Positions 17,754 to 29,980 are shown, numbered from the stretch's first letter. The stretch: DNA of 64,000 bases from Aeromonas jandaei (GCF_037890695.1 NZ_CP149571.1:4308001-4372000); one strand, 5' to 3'. The notes: generated by a model from the letters alone, not told the origin. Translations and numbers: made by a program.

Positions 17754-19093
17754 TGAGCACCATCGACATGAATCAACTGCTCACCCGCCTGCTGGACAAA
17801 GTGGCCGATCTCAACGCCGAAGCAGACATCATCGCCAATCAGGAGAGAGCCTTCTCCCTCAAGGCCGACAAGGGCGAGCTCGGCGAATACAAGGTGACCA
17901 GCAGTCAGCAGCTTGGCATTCGCCTGATAAAAGAGGGCCGGGTCGGCATCGCCTACTCGGAAGCGCTCGATGAGGCGGCGCTCGATGCCATGCTGCAGGA
18001 TGCGCTGGATGCCAGCCGCTTTGCCAAGGTGGATCCGGATCAGCGCATCTCGGTGGCCAATAGCCGGATCACCACAGATTGCGCCGAGATCAACCAGCCC
18101 GATACCACGCCGGCTGAGGAGAAGATCGCTCTGGCCCTGCGCCTGGAGTCAGACATGCTGGCCATGCCCGATGTGAGCGGCGCCCCCTACAACAGCTTCT
18201 TTGAAGGGGAGAGCCAGCTCTGGCTCGCCAACAGTCAGGGTACCCTCTGTCAGCACGGCGAGTTCAGCGTCGGCTGCTACACCTCGGCGCTGGTCGAACG
18301 GGATGGTCGCCAGTCGATGCACTCGCAGGGGCAGTATGGCCGTCGCTTCGACGAGCTGGATAGCCAGCGGCTCATCGCGCAGATCTACGCCGTCGCCAGC
18401 GACCTGCTGCCGGGCGAAGCGGTACCAAGCGGTCGCTACAGCGTCATCTTCAGTACCAACTGCTTCGCCAGCCTGTTTGGCTGCTTTCAGGGGGTGCTGT
18501 CCGGCAAGTGGGCCCAGCAGGGGATCAACCCATGGCGGGAGAAGGTGGGGCAGAGCGTCGCCTCGCGCTGGCTCACTCTGGAGAGCCGGGTCTATATGCC
18601 GGGCGGCATGAACATCAAGGCGTTTGATGGCGAGGGAGCAGCTACCTCGGATCTGCTGCTGATTGGCGACGGTGAGCTGAAAACCCTGCTCCACAACAGC
18701 GCCACCGCCCGTCACTTTGGTGTGGCCAGCAACGGCTCGGCCGCCCGCGGCGCCCGCAGCGCCCTCGATGTGACCGCTCGCCATCTGGTGTTTGGCGCCG
18801 GCCCCCACAGCGAAACAGAGGTGCGGAGCGGCGACTACCTGGAGCTGGTCAAGCTGGACGGTCTGCACTCGGGGGCCGATGCGGTGAGCGGCGACTTCTC
18901 CTTTGGCGCATCGGGATTCCTCTGCCGCGATGGGGTTCGCCTGCAGCCGGTACGCGGCATCACGGTGGCGGGCAACTTCTACCGCCTGCTGGGTGAGCTG
19001 GAAGCGGTCGGCGATACCTTGTACCACAACGATGGCAAGGGCTTCTACGCCCCGCTTATCCGTTTTGGTGGACTCTCCGTCGCTGGCAAGTAA
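17753..19093 (+). CDS. TldE/PmbA-like partner protein
   Basis: 446 residues. It aligns in pattern with PmbA/TldE: a substrate-tunnel N-terminal domain (AEADIIANQERAFSLKADKGELGEYK is the typical opening, residues ~22-47), VIFSTNCFASLFGCFQG in place of the zinc motif, and GDFSFGASGFLCRDG near the end. It has no HExxxH, as expected of the non-catalytic half of the TldD/TldE heterodimer. Its ATG shares one base with the TldD-like stop, so the two are translationally coupled and probably made in equal amounts. A strong terminator closes this two-gene unit. No RiPP precursor or toxin-antitoxin gene is visible nearby, so the substrate is unknown. Confidence 0.86.
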   Translation: MSTIDMNQLLTRLLDKVADLNAEADIIANQERAFSLKADKGELGEYKVTSSQQLGIRLIKEGRVGIAYSEALDEAALDAMLQDALDASRFAKVDPDQRISVANSRITTDCAEINQPDTTPAEEKIALALRLESDMLAMPDVSGAPYNSFFEGESQLWLANSQGTLCQHGEFSVGCYTSALVERDGRQSMHSQGQYGRRFDELDSQRLIAQIYAVASDLLPGEAVPSGRYSVIFSTNCFASLFGCFQGVLSGKWAQQGINPWREKVGQSVASRWLTLESRVYMPGGMNIKAFDGEGAATSDLLLIGDGELKTLLHNSATARHFGVASNGSAARGARSALDVTARHLVFGAGPHSETEVRSGDYLELVKLDGLHSGADAVSGDFSFGASGFLCRDGVRLQPVRGITVAGNFYRLLGELEAVGDTLYHNDGKGFYAPLIRFGGLSVAGK

Positions 19094-19106
19094 TCCTGCC
19101 TGACTA

Positions 19107-19148
19107 ACGGCGCCCCGGGTCAACGCATGGCCCGGGGCGCCGTTTTTT
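19107..19148 (+). terminator. Intrinsic terminator after the TldD/TldE-like pair
   Basis: ACGGCGCCCCGGG and CCCGGGGCGCCGT form a 13-bp stem, followed by six T, 14 bases after the stop. Confidence 0.9.
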
Positions 19149-19176
19149 CATCTCTTGCCCCGCAATTTCAGACCCT

Positions 19177-20298
19177 TTAATCCTCGTCAAATCGCCACTC
19201 GCGACGAGCTGGATCATGCAGGCAGGTCTCCCCGTTAATCATCTGCAAAGGGATGTGGCGACACGGCGCATGGGCTTCGATCGCCTGTGCCAGCACCGGG
19301 CTATGGGTAGTCACCCAGAGCTGGGAGTGGCGCGACGCTTCGCCAATCAGCCGGCCCAGTGCCGGCAGCATATCGGGATGCAGGCTGCTCTCCGGCTCGT
19401 TCAGTACCACCAGCGGTGCCGGGCGCGGGCTGAGCAGGGCCACTGTCAAGCAGAGCAGGCGCAGGGTACCATCGGATAACTCGCGCGCCCGCAGCGGACG
19501 ACGCAACCCCTCCCGCGTCATCATCATCTCGAGCCCCGCTTCGCTGTTCCCCACGTGGAAGCTGGCGTCGGGAAAAGCACGGGCGAGAATATCGTGCAGC
19601 AATCGGGCATCGCCAATTTCGACGATGGTGGCAAAGGCCGCAGCCAGATCCCGCCCGTCATGACTCAGCACCGGAGTGCGGATCGCCGGTTGCGGACTGC
19701 GCAGGGGGGAGCCGGGAGCGATATCGAAGTGGTGATAAAAGCGCCACTGATTCAGCAGGTGGCGCAATCTGGCGAGTTCGGGATAGCGCTCCGGCTCGGC
19801 CAGATGGCCAAAGACCGACTCGTGGGGCAGCATGCCGGGGGCATAGTCCACCTTGTCGCCGTCGATGCCGAGCACCTTGACCGCCTGATTGCGCCGCATC
19901 AGCAACCGGTTGGAGGGGGAGCGGCGCTCCCCCAGCCACGCCTCCTCCTGCTTGATCTCGGGATCGAAGGCGAAATAGGGGCTGACCGGCGGTGGGGGCA
20001 AACCTATCTGCAGCTCATAACCGAACAGATCTGCCTGCATCCCGAGAATAATGCGTTTGGGGGCATCCGCCCGATCGCCAGGACGCAGGCCTCCTGCCCA
20101 CATGGTCTGGCTGATGCCCCCTTCGGCGCAGATGGCTCGCGCCAGCTCTCCGCTGGCTGCGCTCGCCAACAGATGAATGGCGTTGTATAGGTTGCTCTTG
20201 CCGCAGCCATTTGCCCCCTGCACCAGATTGATCCTGCCAAGGGGCATGGATAGCTTGCGCACCGACCGATAGCCCCGGATCCAGATCTCGCTCAACAT
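19177..20298 (-). CDS. AAA family ATPase, RecF/SMC-like (COG4637 type)
   Basis: 373 residues from ATG 20298, which has AAGGAG upstream; the longer frame to 20343 is not needed. Walker A is VQGANGCGKSNLYNAI (about residues 22-37), the ABC signature-like motif is LSDGTLRLLCLTVALL, and Walker B is LVVLNEPESSLHPDMLPAL, followed by the switch-His TTHSP. This layout (head domain with little coiled coil) is that of small stand-alone ABC-type ATPases related to RecF and OLD. The role is unknown; some relatives act in defence together with a nuclease, but none is encoded beside it here. It is convergent with the TldE-like gene. Confidence 0.82.
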   Translation of the reverse strand: MLSEIWIRGYRSVRKLSMPLGRINLVQGANGCGKSNLYNAIHLLASAASGELARAICAEGGISQTMWAGGLRPGDRADAPKRIILGMQADLFGYELQIGLPPPPVSPYFAFDPEIKQEEAWLGERRSPSNRLLMRRNQAVKVLGIDGDKVDYAPGMLPHESVFGHLAEPERYPELARLRHLLNQWRFYHHFDIAPGSPLRSPQPAIRTPVLSHDGRDLAAAFATIVEIGDARLLHDILARAFPDASFHVGNSEAGLEMMMTREGLRRPLRARELSDGTLRLLCLTVALLSPRPAPLVVLNEPESSLHPDMLPALGRLIGEASRHSQLWVTTHSPVLAQAIEAHAPCRHIPLQMINGETCLHDPARREWRFDED

Positions 20299-20405
20299 GG
20301 GGATGACTCCTTGCACCTGATAAACGCCCTGAAGGCGAGCCAACCCCGCCGGGCCACAAGGCTACTGTGATCCGCTCGGGAAAGCAGCCCCCTTAGCCAC
20401 ATGAG

Positions 20406-20429
20406 AAGAGGCACCCGAAGGTGCCTCTT
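20406..20429 (-). terminator. Hairpin after ybeL
   Basis: AAGAGGCACC and GGTGCCTCTT pair around a 4-base loop, 28 bases past the ybeL stop on the minus strand. The trailing sequence is only mildly T-rich. Confidence 0.6.
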
Positions 20430-20456
20430 GCAAGCAGCCTTACTAAAACGACGGGA

Positions 20457-20951
20457 TCAGGGCGAGAGCGGTTCGCGGTGATATTCGGCGCAGCCGCATT
20501 CGGGGCAGGTATCGAGCTGCTCGGGATGGAGCACGGTATGGCGCCAACCACACTGATCACACACCATGACCCCCAGCCCCACCCAATCGCCCGCTTCGTA
20601 AACACCCTTGTGCTCCAGCTCGTCAGCCAGCTCGCGCCACTCCACCTGGGCGCGGTCGGTCACATCCGCCAGCCATGACCAGGCGGTATCTTTGAGGGCC
20701 AGCATAAAGGCAGACTCTTCCACCTGCGCACTATCGTCATGGCGCCCCTCGTCATAGTTGCCCAGATCCCGCTTCACATACTCGGCAATCAGCGCCAGCT
20801 CGTCCTGAGTGAGGTCACTGGCCGCTTCCAGATAGGCCTGAACGCGGGCAATCATCCGGTTGAGGCGCTCCCCCTGGAACTGCTCTGTCTCTTGCCACTG
20901 CTTTTGCAGTTCGGCAATGAAGGTTTCATACCCTTTTTGACGTTTGTCCAT
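20457..20951 (-). CDS. ybeL: Zinc-ribbon protein YbeL (DUF1451)
   Basis: 164 residues. An acidic helical N-terminal part (~1-110) is followed by a C-terminal zinc ribbon with two CxxC knuckles, VMVCDQCGWRH and DTCPECGCAEY. This is the YbeL/DUF1451 family, function unknown. It is divergent from leuS (146 bases between starts), the same neighbourhood as in E. coli. ATG 20951 has GGAGTAACAG upstream on the minus strand. Cytoplasmic. Confidence 0.88.
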   Translation of the reverse strand: MDKRQKGYETFIAELQKQWQETEQFQGERLNRMIARVQAYLEAASDLTQDELALIAEYVKRDLGNYDEGRHDDSAQVEESAFMLALKDTAWSWLADVTDRAQVEWRELADELEHKGVYEAGDWVGLGVMVCDQCGWRHTVLHPEQLDTCPECGCAEYHREPLSP

Positions 20952-21000
20952 GGCTGTTACTCCTCTGCTAAATCCCTTTCTGGCCCGGCTTCAGGCTTGA

Positions 21001-23673
<2,673 letters not shown>

Positions 23674-23770
23674 TCGGTCGTCAACGAGCGTTGCCAATCT
23701 GTGACAGCAAACGGATGATAACGGCGGGCCCTGCGCCCGCCGCTTTCCCTTAATGCAAAGAGGATTTTCT

Positions 23771-24253
23771 ATGGGCACCATCTTCACCCGCTGGATGGCT
23801 ATCATGCTGGCAGCCCTGCTGCTGCAAGGCTGCGGTTTTCACATGCGCGGCACCGGCATTCCGGCCGAGCTGAAGACCATGAAGGTCGTGGGCGACAACA
23901 AGAGCGACTTCTACCGGATGGTCACCACCCGCCTCAAGGCATCAGGGGTTACCCTGGCCGACAAGGAAGGGATCCCGGTACTGACCCTGGGCGGCATCGG
24001 TGCCAGCAGTCAGGTCGCCTCGGTCAACGCACAGGGTGTCGACACCGAGTATGTACTGGGCTTCAGCACCCAGTTCACCGTCTCGGTGCCCGGCAAACCG
24101 ACTCAGGTTTTCCCCATCAACTTCAACCGCAGCTTCCTCAACAAGCCGGATGCAGCGCTCGCCTCCTCCCGTGAGCAGGAGCAGCTCAACCGCGAGATGC
24201 AGGAGCAGGCGGCCAATCAGGTGATCCGGCAGTTGAGCCAGGTCAGCTTCTGA
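23771..24253 (+). CDS. lptE: LPS-assembly lipoprotein LptE
   Basis: 160 residues. A lipoprotein signal (MGTIFTRWMAIMLAALLLQGC) puts the lipidated Cys at about residue 21, followed by GFHMRGTG, typical of LptE/RlpB. LptE plugs the LptD barrel and helps insert LPS in the outer leaflet of the outer membrane. ATG 23771 has AGAGGA upstream. Its stop shares one base with the holA start (TGATG), so the two are translationally coupled. This leuS-lptE-holA-nadD order is conserved. Confidence 0.93.
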   Translation: MGTIFTRWMAIMLAALLLQGCGFHMRGTGIPAELKTMKVVGDNKSDFYRMVTTRLKASGVTLADKEGIPVLTLGGIGASSQVASVNAQGVDTEYVLGFSTQFTVSVPGKPTQVFPINFNRSFLNKPDAALASSREQEQLNREMQEQAANQVIRQLSQVSF

Positions 24254-25290
24254 TGCGGATTTATCCTGAACAATTTGGTGACCACCTCAAAGCAGGGCTT
24301 CGGCCCTGCTATCTCGTTTTTGGTGATGAACCCCTGCTGCGACTGGAGGCCATTGACGCCATCCGTCAGGTCGCCCGCAAACAGGGATTCGATGAACGCC
24401 ACACCTTCGTGGTGGAACAGGGGCTGGACTGGAATCAGGTCTACGACGCCTGTCAGGCAATGAGCCTTTTTTCTGCCCGCCAAATCATTGAACTGGAACT
24501 GCCCGCCAAGGTCGACAAGGATCTCGCTGCCCGTATCAGCGACATTGGCAAGCAGCTCCACCCCGATCTGCTGCTGGTACTGAGCGGCGGTCGCCTCAAC
24601 CAGACCCAGATGAAAGCAGCCTGGTTCGACAAGCTCTACCAGATCGGCACCTATGTGCCGGTCAACCACCCGGAGCCCAAGTTCTTCCCACGCTGGATGA
24701 GCGCCCGCTTCCAGCGCTTTGGCCTCAAGGCGCTGCCGGATGCCATCAACTTCATGTGCCACTCCTACGAGGGCAACCTGCTGGCCGCGAGCCAGGAGAT
24801 CGAGAAGCTGACCCTGCTCTCGCCGCCACAGCCCATCAGCGTCACCTATCTGCAGGAGACCATCATCCGCCACGCCCACTTCACCCCGTTCCAGCTGGTC
24901 GATACCCTGCTGGAGGGAAAAGTGAACCGGGCCCAGCGCATTCTGGCCGCTCTGCGGGCCGAAGGCACCGAGCCGGGGATGCTGGCATGGACCCTCTGCC
25001 GCGAGCTGGAGCAACTGACCGAATTGTCGCTGGCGATGCGCAACGGCCAGCCACTGGGGGAACACTTCAACCGCCTGCGCATCTGGCAGAGCCGCCAGCA
25101 GCTCATTCAACAGGCGCTGACCCGGCTTCCCTTCGCCAAGCTGCAGCAGCTGTGGCAGCTGATGGCACAACTGGATGACGCCCAGCGCCGCTTTGATACC
25201 GAGCAGGCCTGGCTGATGCTGCAGACCATAGCCCTCGGCTTTCGTGACGGTACGCCCCTGCCGCTGGCGATGGAGAGTGCGCCATGCTGA
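24253..25290 (+). CDS. holA: DNA polymerase III subunit delta
   Basis: 345 residues (343 in E. coli). The delta-subunit N-terminus shows YLVFGDEPLLRLEAIDAIRQ (about residues 18-37), a degenerate AAA+ domain I without a functional P-loop, then LELELPAKVDK and a C-terminal collar helix domain (HAHFTPFQLVDTLLEGK). Delta opens the beta clamp within the clamp loader. ATG 24253 overlaps the lptE stop, and the 3' end overlaps nadD by 7 bases (ATGCTGA). Confidence 0.95.
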   Translation: MRIYPEQFGDHLKAGLRPCYLVFGDEPLLRLEAIDAIRQVARKQGFDERHTFVVEQGLDWNQVYDACQAMSLFSARQIIELELPAKVDKDLAARISDIGKQLHPDLLLVLSGGRLNQTQMKAAWFDKLYQIGTYVPVNHPEPKFFPRWMSARFQRFGLKALPDAINFMCHSYEGNLLAASQEIEKLTLLSPPQPISVTYLQETIIRHAHFTPFQLVDTLLEGKVNRAQRILAALRAEGTEPGMLAWTLCRELEQLTELSLAMRNGQPLGEHFNRLRIWQSRQQLIQQALTRLPFAKLQQLWQLMAQLDDAQRRFDTEQAWLMLQTIALGFRDGTPLPLAMESAPC

Positions 25291-25934
25291 AGGCGCCTAT
25301 TGGCCTGCTGGGGGGCACGTTCGACCCTATCCATATCGGCCATCTGCGCCCCGCCATCGAGGCGCGCGATGCCATTGGTCTGGCCGAAGTGCGGCTGATC
25401 CCGAACCATATACCGCCCCACCGCGCCAACCCGCACTGCTCCAGCGAGCAGCGTCTGGCCATGGTCAGGCTGGCGGCGGCAGAGAACCGCCACTTCGTGG
25501 TGGATGAGCGGGAGCTTTGGCGCGACAAGCCCTCCTACACCATCGATACCCTGATCGAGCTGCGTCAGGAGCTGCCCGATACGCCGCTCTGCTTTTTGAT
25601 GGGGATGGACTCGCTGCTTGGCCTGCCCGGCTGGCACCGCTGGCGGGAGCTGCTCGACTACGCCCATCTGGTGGTGAGCACCCGCCCCGGCTGGCAACCC
25701 GATTATCCGGCCGAACTGGCTGAACTGCTGGCCCGTCATCAGGTCAAAGAGGTAGCCGCACTGCACCGGCAACGGGCAGGCCATATCTGGTTGGCCAGCA
25801 ACCAACCCATTGAATTGTCTGCTACCCGGCTGCGCGAGCTGCTGGCGGCGGGAGAAGATCCCCGCTACCTCTTGCCCGAGCCGGTTGCGCACTATATTGA
25901 TCAACAGGGGCTCTACCGCGCCATCTGCCGGTAA
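25284..25934 (+). CDS. nadD: Nicotinate-nucleotide adenylyltransferase
   Basis: 216 residues. Its nucleotidyltransferase motif is GGTFDPIHIGHLRPAIEA (residues ~9-26), and the C-terminal ISSTxxR-type motif is IELSATRLRELLA. NadD makes deamido-NAD from nicotinate mononucleotide and ATP. Other family landmarks are LIPNHIPPHR and FLMGMDSLLGLPGWHRW. The 7-base overlap with holA indicates coupled translation. It is the last gene of the leuS operon; a hairpin and a new promoter follow before rsfS. Confidence 0.95.
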   Translation: MLKAPIGLLGGTFDPIHIGHLRPAIEARDAIGLAEVRLIPNHIPPHRANPHCSSEQRLAMVRLAAAENRHFVVDERELWRDKPSYTIDTLIELRQELPDTPLCFLMGMDSLLGLPGWHRWRELLDYAHLVVSTRPGWQPDYPAELAELLARHQVKEVAALHRQRAGHIWLASNQPIELSATRLRELLAAGEDPRYLLPEPVAHYIDQQGLYRAICR

Positions 25935-25977
25935 GACTCCCCAGCTGTCCCGTTCCGGTAGGAAACGGGAGTGACCA

Positions 25978-25986
25978 TGATATAAT
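25978..25986 (+). promoter_or_regulatory. Extended -10 promoter before rsfS
   Basis: TGATATAAT is a perfect TGn-TATAAT extended -10 element, 46 bases before the rsfS start. It is preceded by an imperfect inverted repeat CCCGTTCC/GGAAACGGG (25949-25970) that may stop nadD transcripts. Confidence 0.55.
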
Positions 25987-26031
25987 CCGCCGCCCTCACG
26001 CTGTCAGGCGCCGGAATACAGGAGAGACTCA

Positions 26032-26373
26032 TTGCAAGGCCAAGAACTTCACGCCTTTATCATCGACAAGATTGATGACATGAAAGGCCGCGATATCATC
26101 ACCCTCGATGTACGCGGCAAATCCAGCATCACTGACACCATGATCGTCTGCTCCGGCAACTCCAACCGTCACGTCTGCGCCATCGCCAACCATCTGGCCA
26201 GTGAAGCCCGTCATGCCGGGCTCGACCTGCTGAGCGTGGAAGGCGAGCTGAGCGGAGAGTGGGTACTGGTAGATATGGGATCGGTGATCGTGCATGTGAT
26301 GCAGGATGAACATCGTGACTTCTACCAGCTGGAAAAACTGTGGGGCGGTGCCGCTCAAGTGAACACGCAATAA
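26032..26373 (+). CDS. rsfS: Ribosomal silencing factor RsfS (YbeB), TTG start
   Basis: 113 residues of the DUF143/RsfS family, which binds L14 (uL14) and blocks 50S-30S joining in starvation. Conserved stretches are [35 protein letters not shown] and GDVIVHVM-like [22 protein letters not shown]. The start codon is TTG at 26032 after AGGAGAG. This start makes the N-terminus (M)QGQELHAF, matching E. coli MQGKALQDF, and no ATG fits. It starts the rsfS-rlmH-mrdA-rodA-mltB-rlpA run. Confidence 0.93.
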   Translation: MQGQELHAFIIDKIDDMKGRDIITLDVRGKSSITDTMIVCSGNSNRHVCAIANHLASEARHAGLDLLSVEGELSGEWVLVDMGSVIVHVMQDEHRDFYQLEKLWGGAAQVNTQ

Positions 26374-26394
26374 CGAGAGCAGCAAAGTACCGAC

Positions 26395-26862
26395 ATGAAG
26401 ATTCAGTTGATCGCGGTGGGCACCAAGATGCCCGCCTGGGTAGAGCATGGCTTTGAAGAGTATCGCCGCCGCTTCCCGAAAGATATGCCGTTTGAGCTGG
26501 TGGAGATTGGCGCCGGCAAACGGGGCAAAAATGCCGATATTCCCCGCATTCTGCAAAAAGAGGGGGAGGCCATGCTGGCCGCCGCCGGGCGCTCGCGCAT
26601 CGTCACCCTCGACATTCCGGGCAAGCCATGGACCACGGAGCAGCTGGCTACCCAGCTGGAGGCGTGGAAGCTCGATGGCCGCGATGTCGCCCTGCTGGTA
26701 GGCGGGCCGGAAGGCTTGTCGCCGGAGTGCAAGGCAGCCGCAGAGCAGAGCTGGTCGCTCTCGCCGCTGACCCTGCCCCACCCGCTGGTGCGGGTACTGG
26801 TCGCCGAGAGCCTCTACCGTGCCTGGAGCATTACCACTAATCACCCGTATCACAGGGAGTGA
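26395..26862 (+). CDS. rlmH: 23S rRNA pseudouridine-1915 N3-methyltransferase RlmH
   Basis: 155 residues, exactly the E. coli length. A SPOUT methyltransferase with the SAM knot formed by [16 protein letters not shown] and [20 protein letters not shown] at the C-terminus. It methylates m3Psi1915 in helix 69 of 23S rRNA on 70S ribosomes. It starts 22 bases after rsfS, the conserved order. A GTGAGCCA/TGGCTCAC hairpin overlaps its stop (26859-26879). Confidence 0.96.
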   Translation: MKIQLIAVGTKMPAWVEHGFEEYRRRFPKDMPFELVEIGAGKRGKNADIPRILQKEGEAMLAAAGRSRIVTLDIPGKPWTTEQLATQLEAWKLDGRDVALLVGGPEGLSPECKAAAEQSWSLSPLTLPHPLVRVLVAESLYRAWSITTNHPYHRE

Positions 26863-26879
26863 GCCAGGATGTGGCTCAC
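26859..26879 (+). other. Hairpin overlapping the rlmH stop codon
   Basis: GTGAGCCA and TGGCTCAC pair around a 5-base loop. There is no T-run, so read-through into mrdA is likely. A near-direct repeat, ATCACAGGGAGTGA and ATCACAGAGAGTGA (about 26848-26861 and 26899-26912), flanks it. Confidence 0.4.
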
Positions 26880-26916
26880 CCTCCCCGACACACATGCGAA
26901 TCACAGAGAGTGAACA

Positions 26917-26952
26917 ATGCCGCTCCTGCTGTTATTGCCCCAATGGTTCTGA
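26917..26952 (+). CDS. Possible leucine-rich leader micro-ORF before mrdA
   Basis: An ATG-to-TGA reading frame of 11 codons, MPLLLLLPQWF, with five consecutive Leu codons (CTC CTG CTG TTA TTG). It is preceded by AGAGAG and ends 9 bases before the mrdA start. It could be a translated leader coupled to mrdA, or a chance frame; nothing but position and composition supports it. Confidence 0.25.
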   Translation: MPLLLLLPQWF

Positions 26953-26961
26953 GGTAAAGGC

Positions 26962-28884
26962 ATGCTGAAACAACGCATCGAGATGCGCGATCACAGTGCC
27001 GAGGGCAATCTGTTCTTCCGGCGCACTCTGGTAGCCTACATCGGCATCGTCGTGCTGATGCTGGTGCTGCTGGGCAATCTCTATTACCTGCAGGTCGAGT
27101 CTTACGACACCTACCAGACCCGCTCCAACTCCAACCGCATCCGGGTGGTGCCGGTGGCGCCGCCGCGCGGCCTCATCTATGACACCAACGGCGTGCTGCT
27201 GGCGGAAAACCGCCCCGTCTACAGTCTGGAGATTGTCCCTGAAGAGACGCCGGATCTGGCCAAAACCGCCGATGAGCTGGTCGCCCTGCTGGGTCTGCCG
27301 GAGGGAACAAAAGAGAAGTTTCTGGCTGAAGTGAAGCGCCAGCGCCGCTTCAAGCCGGTCGCCCTCTACGAGAAGCTGACCGAGTATCAGGTGGCGCTCT
27401 TCTCGGTCAACCAGCACAACTACCCGGGTGCCAGCATCGAGGCTTACCTCAAGCGCTACTACCCGTTTGGCGACACCCTCACCCATGCGCTGGGCTACGT
27501 GGCCAAGATCAACACCCGCGACGTGGAGCGCCTCGACAAGGAAGACAAGCTCGCCAACTACGCAGCCACCAAGGATATCGGCAAGCAGGGGGTGGAGAAG
27601 TATTACGAGGATGAGCTGCACGGCGTGGCGGGCTATCAGGAGGTCGAGGTCAACAACCGCGGCCGGATTGTCCGCACCCTCAAATTCCAGCCACCGGTTC
27701 CGGGCAAGGATATCTACCTCAACATCGATGTGCGGCTGCAGCTCAAGGCCCAGCAGTTGCTGGCCGGCCAGCGCGGTGCCATCGTGATGATGGATCCCAA
27801 AACCGGCGCCATTCTGGCCATGGAGTCGAGCCCGAGCTACGACCCCAACCTGTTCGTGACCGGCATCTCGGGCCCCAACTACTCGGCGCTGCTCAACGAT
27901 CCGGCGCGGCCGCTGGTCAACCGCACCACCCAGGGCATCTATGCTCCCGCCTCCACCGTCAAACCCATGATGTCCATCATGGGCCTCAACGAAGGGGCCA
28001 TAACCCCGGGCTATCGCTACTTCGGTGGCCCCAGCTTCTCCATTCCCGGCACCACCAAGAAGTTCCGCGACTGGCGCCGCTGGGGTCATGGCTGGCTCGA
28101 TGTCTATCGGGCCATCGAGGTATCGGCCGACACCTACTTCTACGATCTCGCCTACCGGGTCGGCATCGACAAGATCCACAGCTACATGACCAAGTTCGGC
28201 TTCGGTCAGTACACCGGTGTCGACCTCTATGAGGAGAGCAAGGGGGTCATGCCGTCGCGGGACTGGAAAATGGCTCGCTGGCGTCAGCCATGGTATCAGG
28301 GGGACACCATCTCCATCGGTATCGGGCAGGGCTACTGGAGTGCCACCCCGCTGCAGCTGGCCAAGGCGATCAGCATCCTGACCCAGAACGGTCACGACGT
28401 CACCCCGCACCTGCTCAAGAGTACCGCCTCGCAGGCGGGCGTGGTCGATGCCCCGGTCAACCCCAACATCGCCCTCAAGCTCAAGAACGACAGCTTCTGG
28501 AAAGTGGCGCAAGAGGGGATGTGGCGCGTCAACCATGGCAGCGAAGGCAGTGGTCGCCTGTCGTTTGCCAAGGCCCCCTACTCCTCGGGTGGCAAGTCGG
28601 GCACCGCTCAGGTGGTCGGTCTGAAAGAGAACCAGGTCTACAACATCAAAACCGTCAAGGCGGAACATCGCGACAATGCGCTATTCGTCGCTTACGCCCC
28701 CTTTGAAGCCCCCAAGGCGGTCGTTGCGCTGGTGCTGGAGAACTCCATTGGTGGTGGTGGTGGCCGTGCCGCATCGCCCATCGCACGCCAGATGATGGAT
28801 GCCTTCCTGCTGCCGCCCGAACCACAACTGCCACCGGCACCGGAAAAGCCGTCCAAACCGAGTGAGGTTGCTACCAATGAGTAA
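26962..28884 (+). CDS. mrdA: Penicillin-binding protein 2
   Basis: 640 residues, an elongasome transpeptidase (class B PBP). One N-terminal membrane anchor ([22 protein letters not shown], ~25-46), a pedestal domain with [17 protein letters not shown], and the transpeptidase domain with SxxK in [11 protein letters not shown], SxN-type SAD in [12 protein letters not shown], and KSGT in [11 protein letters not shown]. It cross-links side-wall peptidoglycan with RodA, encoded next with an 8-base overlap. The C-terminus is proline-rich. ATG 26962 follows GGTAAAGGC. Confidence 0.97.
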   Translation: MLKQRIEMRDHSAEGNLFFRRTLVAYIGIVVLMLVLLGNLYYLQVESYDTYQTRSNSNRIRVVPVAPPRGLIYDTNGVLLAENRPVYSLEIVPEETPDLAKTADELVALLGLPEGTKEKFLAEVKRQRRFKPVALYEKLTEYQVALFSVNQHNYPGASIEAYLKRYYPFGDTLTHALGYVAKINTRDVERLDKEDKLANYAATKDIGKQGVEKYYEDELHGVAGYQEVEVNNRGRIVRTLKFQPPVPGKDIYLNIDVRLQLKAQQLLAGQRGAIVMMDPKTGAILAMESSPSYDPNLFVTGISGPNYSALLNDPARPLVNRTTQGIYAPASTVKPMMSIMGLNEGAITPGYRYFGGPSFSIPGTTKKFRDWRRWGHGWLDVYRAIEVSADTYFYDLAYRVGIDKIHSYMTKFGFGQYTGVDLYEESKGVMPSRDWKMARWRQPWYQGDTISIGIGQGYWSATPLQLAKAISILTQNGHDVTPHLLKSTASQAGVVDAPVNPNIALKLKNDSFWKVAQEGMWRVNHGSEGSGRLSFAKAPYSSGGKSGTAQVVGLKENQVYNIKTVKAEHRDNALFVAYAPFEAPKAVVALVLENSIGGGGGRAASPIARQMMDAFLLPPEPQLPPAPEKPSKPSEVATNE

Positions 28885-29980
28885 TTCAGCCCGCCAGCAG
28901 AGTATCTGGTACAAGCTGCACATCGACCTGCCCCTGCTGCTGGGGTTGCTGGCCGTCATCGCCCTCTCCATGGTGGTGCTCTACTCCGCCTCCGGCCAGG
29001 ATATGGACTCCATTGTGCGCCAGCTGGTGCGCGGCGGACTTGCCTTCGCCCTGATGATCGGCATGGCCCAGCTGCCGCCCTCCCTCTACGCCCGCTGGTC
29101 GGTGCCGCTGTTTGTCGGGGTGGTACTGCTGCTCATCGCAGTGGACGTATTCGGCCATATCGGCAAGGGGGCCCAGCGCTGGCTCGACTTAGGCTTTATG
29201 AAGTTTCAGCCCTCCGAGGTGATGAAACTTTCCATGCCCATCATGGTCGCCGCCTGGCTCAGCCGTCACTCGCTGCCTCCCAAACTCAGTCATGTGGTGA
29301 TAGCCCTCATCATGGTGCTACTGCCGACCCTGCTTATTGCCGCCCAGCCCGACCTTGGCACCTCCATTCTGGTGGCGGCCTCCGGCTTCTTCGTCATCTT
29401 CCTGGCGGGGCTCAGCTGGTGGCTGATCGGACTGGCGGCGCTGCTGATCGCGGCCTTTATGCCGGTGCTCTGGTTCTTCCTGATGCACGACTATCAGCGC
29501 CAGCGGGTCATGATGCTGATCGACCCGGAGAAAGACCCGCTCGGCCGCGGCTACCACATCATCCAGTCCAAGATTGCCATCGGCTCCGGCGGCGTCTTTG
29601 GCAAGGGGTGGCTGCAGGGCACCCAGTCCCAGCTCGAGTTTCTGCCCGAGCGCCACACCGACTTCATCTTCGCGGTATTCAGCGAGGAGTTCGGTCTGGT
29701 GGGGGTGGCGCTGCTGCTGGTGCTCTATCTCTACGTCATCAGCCGCTGCCTGTTTATCTCGATGCAGGCCCAGAACAGCTTTGAACGGCTGCTCGGTGGC
29801 GCCATCACCCTCACCTTCTTCGTCTATGTGTTCGTCAACATGGGCATGGTAAGCGGCATCCTGCCGGTGGTAGGTGTTCCCTTGCCGCTGGTGAGCTATG
29901 GCGGCACCTCCATGGTGACCCTGATGGCCGGATTCGGTATCCTGATGTCCATCCAGACTCATAGAAGACTGCTTGCCTGA
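28877..29980 (+). CDS. rodA: Peptidoglycan glycosyltransferase RodA
   Basis: 367 residues of the SEDS family, with ten predicted membrane segments. Signature pieces are [37 protein letters not shown], the large periplasmic loop with [19 protein letters not shown], and [16 protein letters not shown] at the end. RodA polymerises glycan strands with PBP2 in the cell-elongation complex. ATG 28877 sits within the end of mrdA (8-base overlap), and the stop shares one base with mltB, so the run is translationally coupled. Confidence 0.96.
   Translation: MSNSARQQSIWYKLHIDLPLLLGLLAVIALSMVVLYSASGQDMDSIVRQLVRGGLAFALMIGMAQLPPSLYARWSVPLFVGVVLLLIAVDVFGHIGKGAQRWLDLGFMKFQPSEVMKLSMPIMVAAWLSRHSLPPKLSHVVIALIMVLLPTLLIAAQPDLGTSILVAASGFFVIFLAGLSWWLIGLAALLIAAFMPVLWFFLMHDYQRQRVMMLIDPEKDPLGRGYHIIQSKIAIGSGGVFGKGWLQGTQSQLEFLPERHTDFIFAVFSEEFGLVGVALLLVLYLYVISRCLFISMQAQNSFERLLGGAITLTFFVYVFVNMGMVSGILPVVGVPLPLVSYGGTSMVTLMAGFGILMSIQTHRRLLA

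Noticed and set aside
19177..20298. AAA ATPase as part of a defence system
   Set aside because: OLD/RecF-like ATPases can be defence proteins, but no nuclease, toxin or other defence gene lies beside it and the context is core chromosome.
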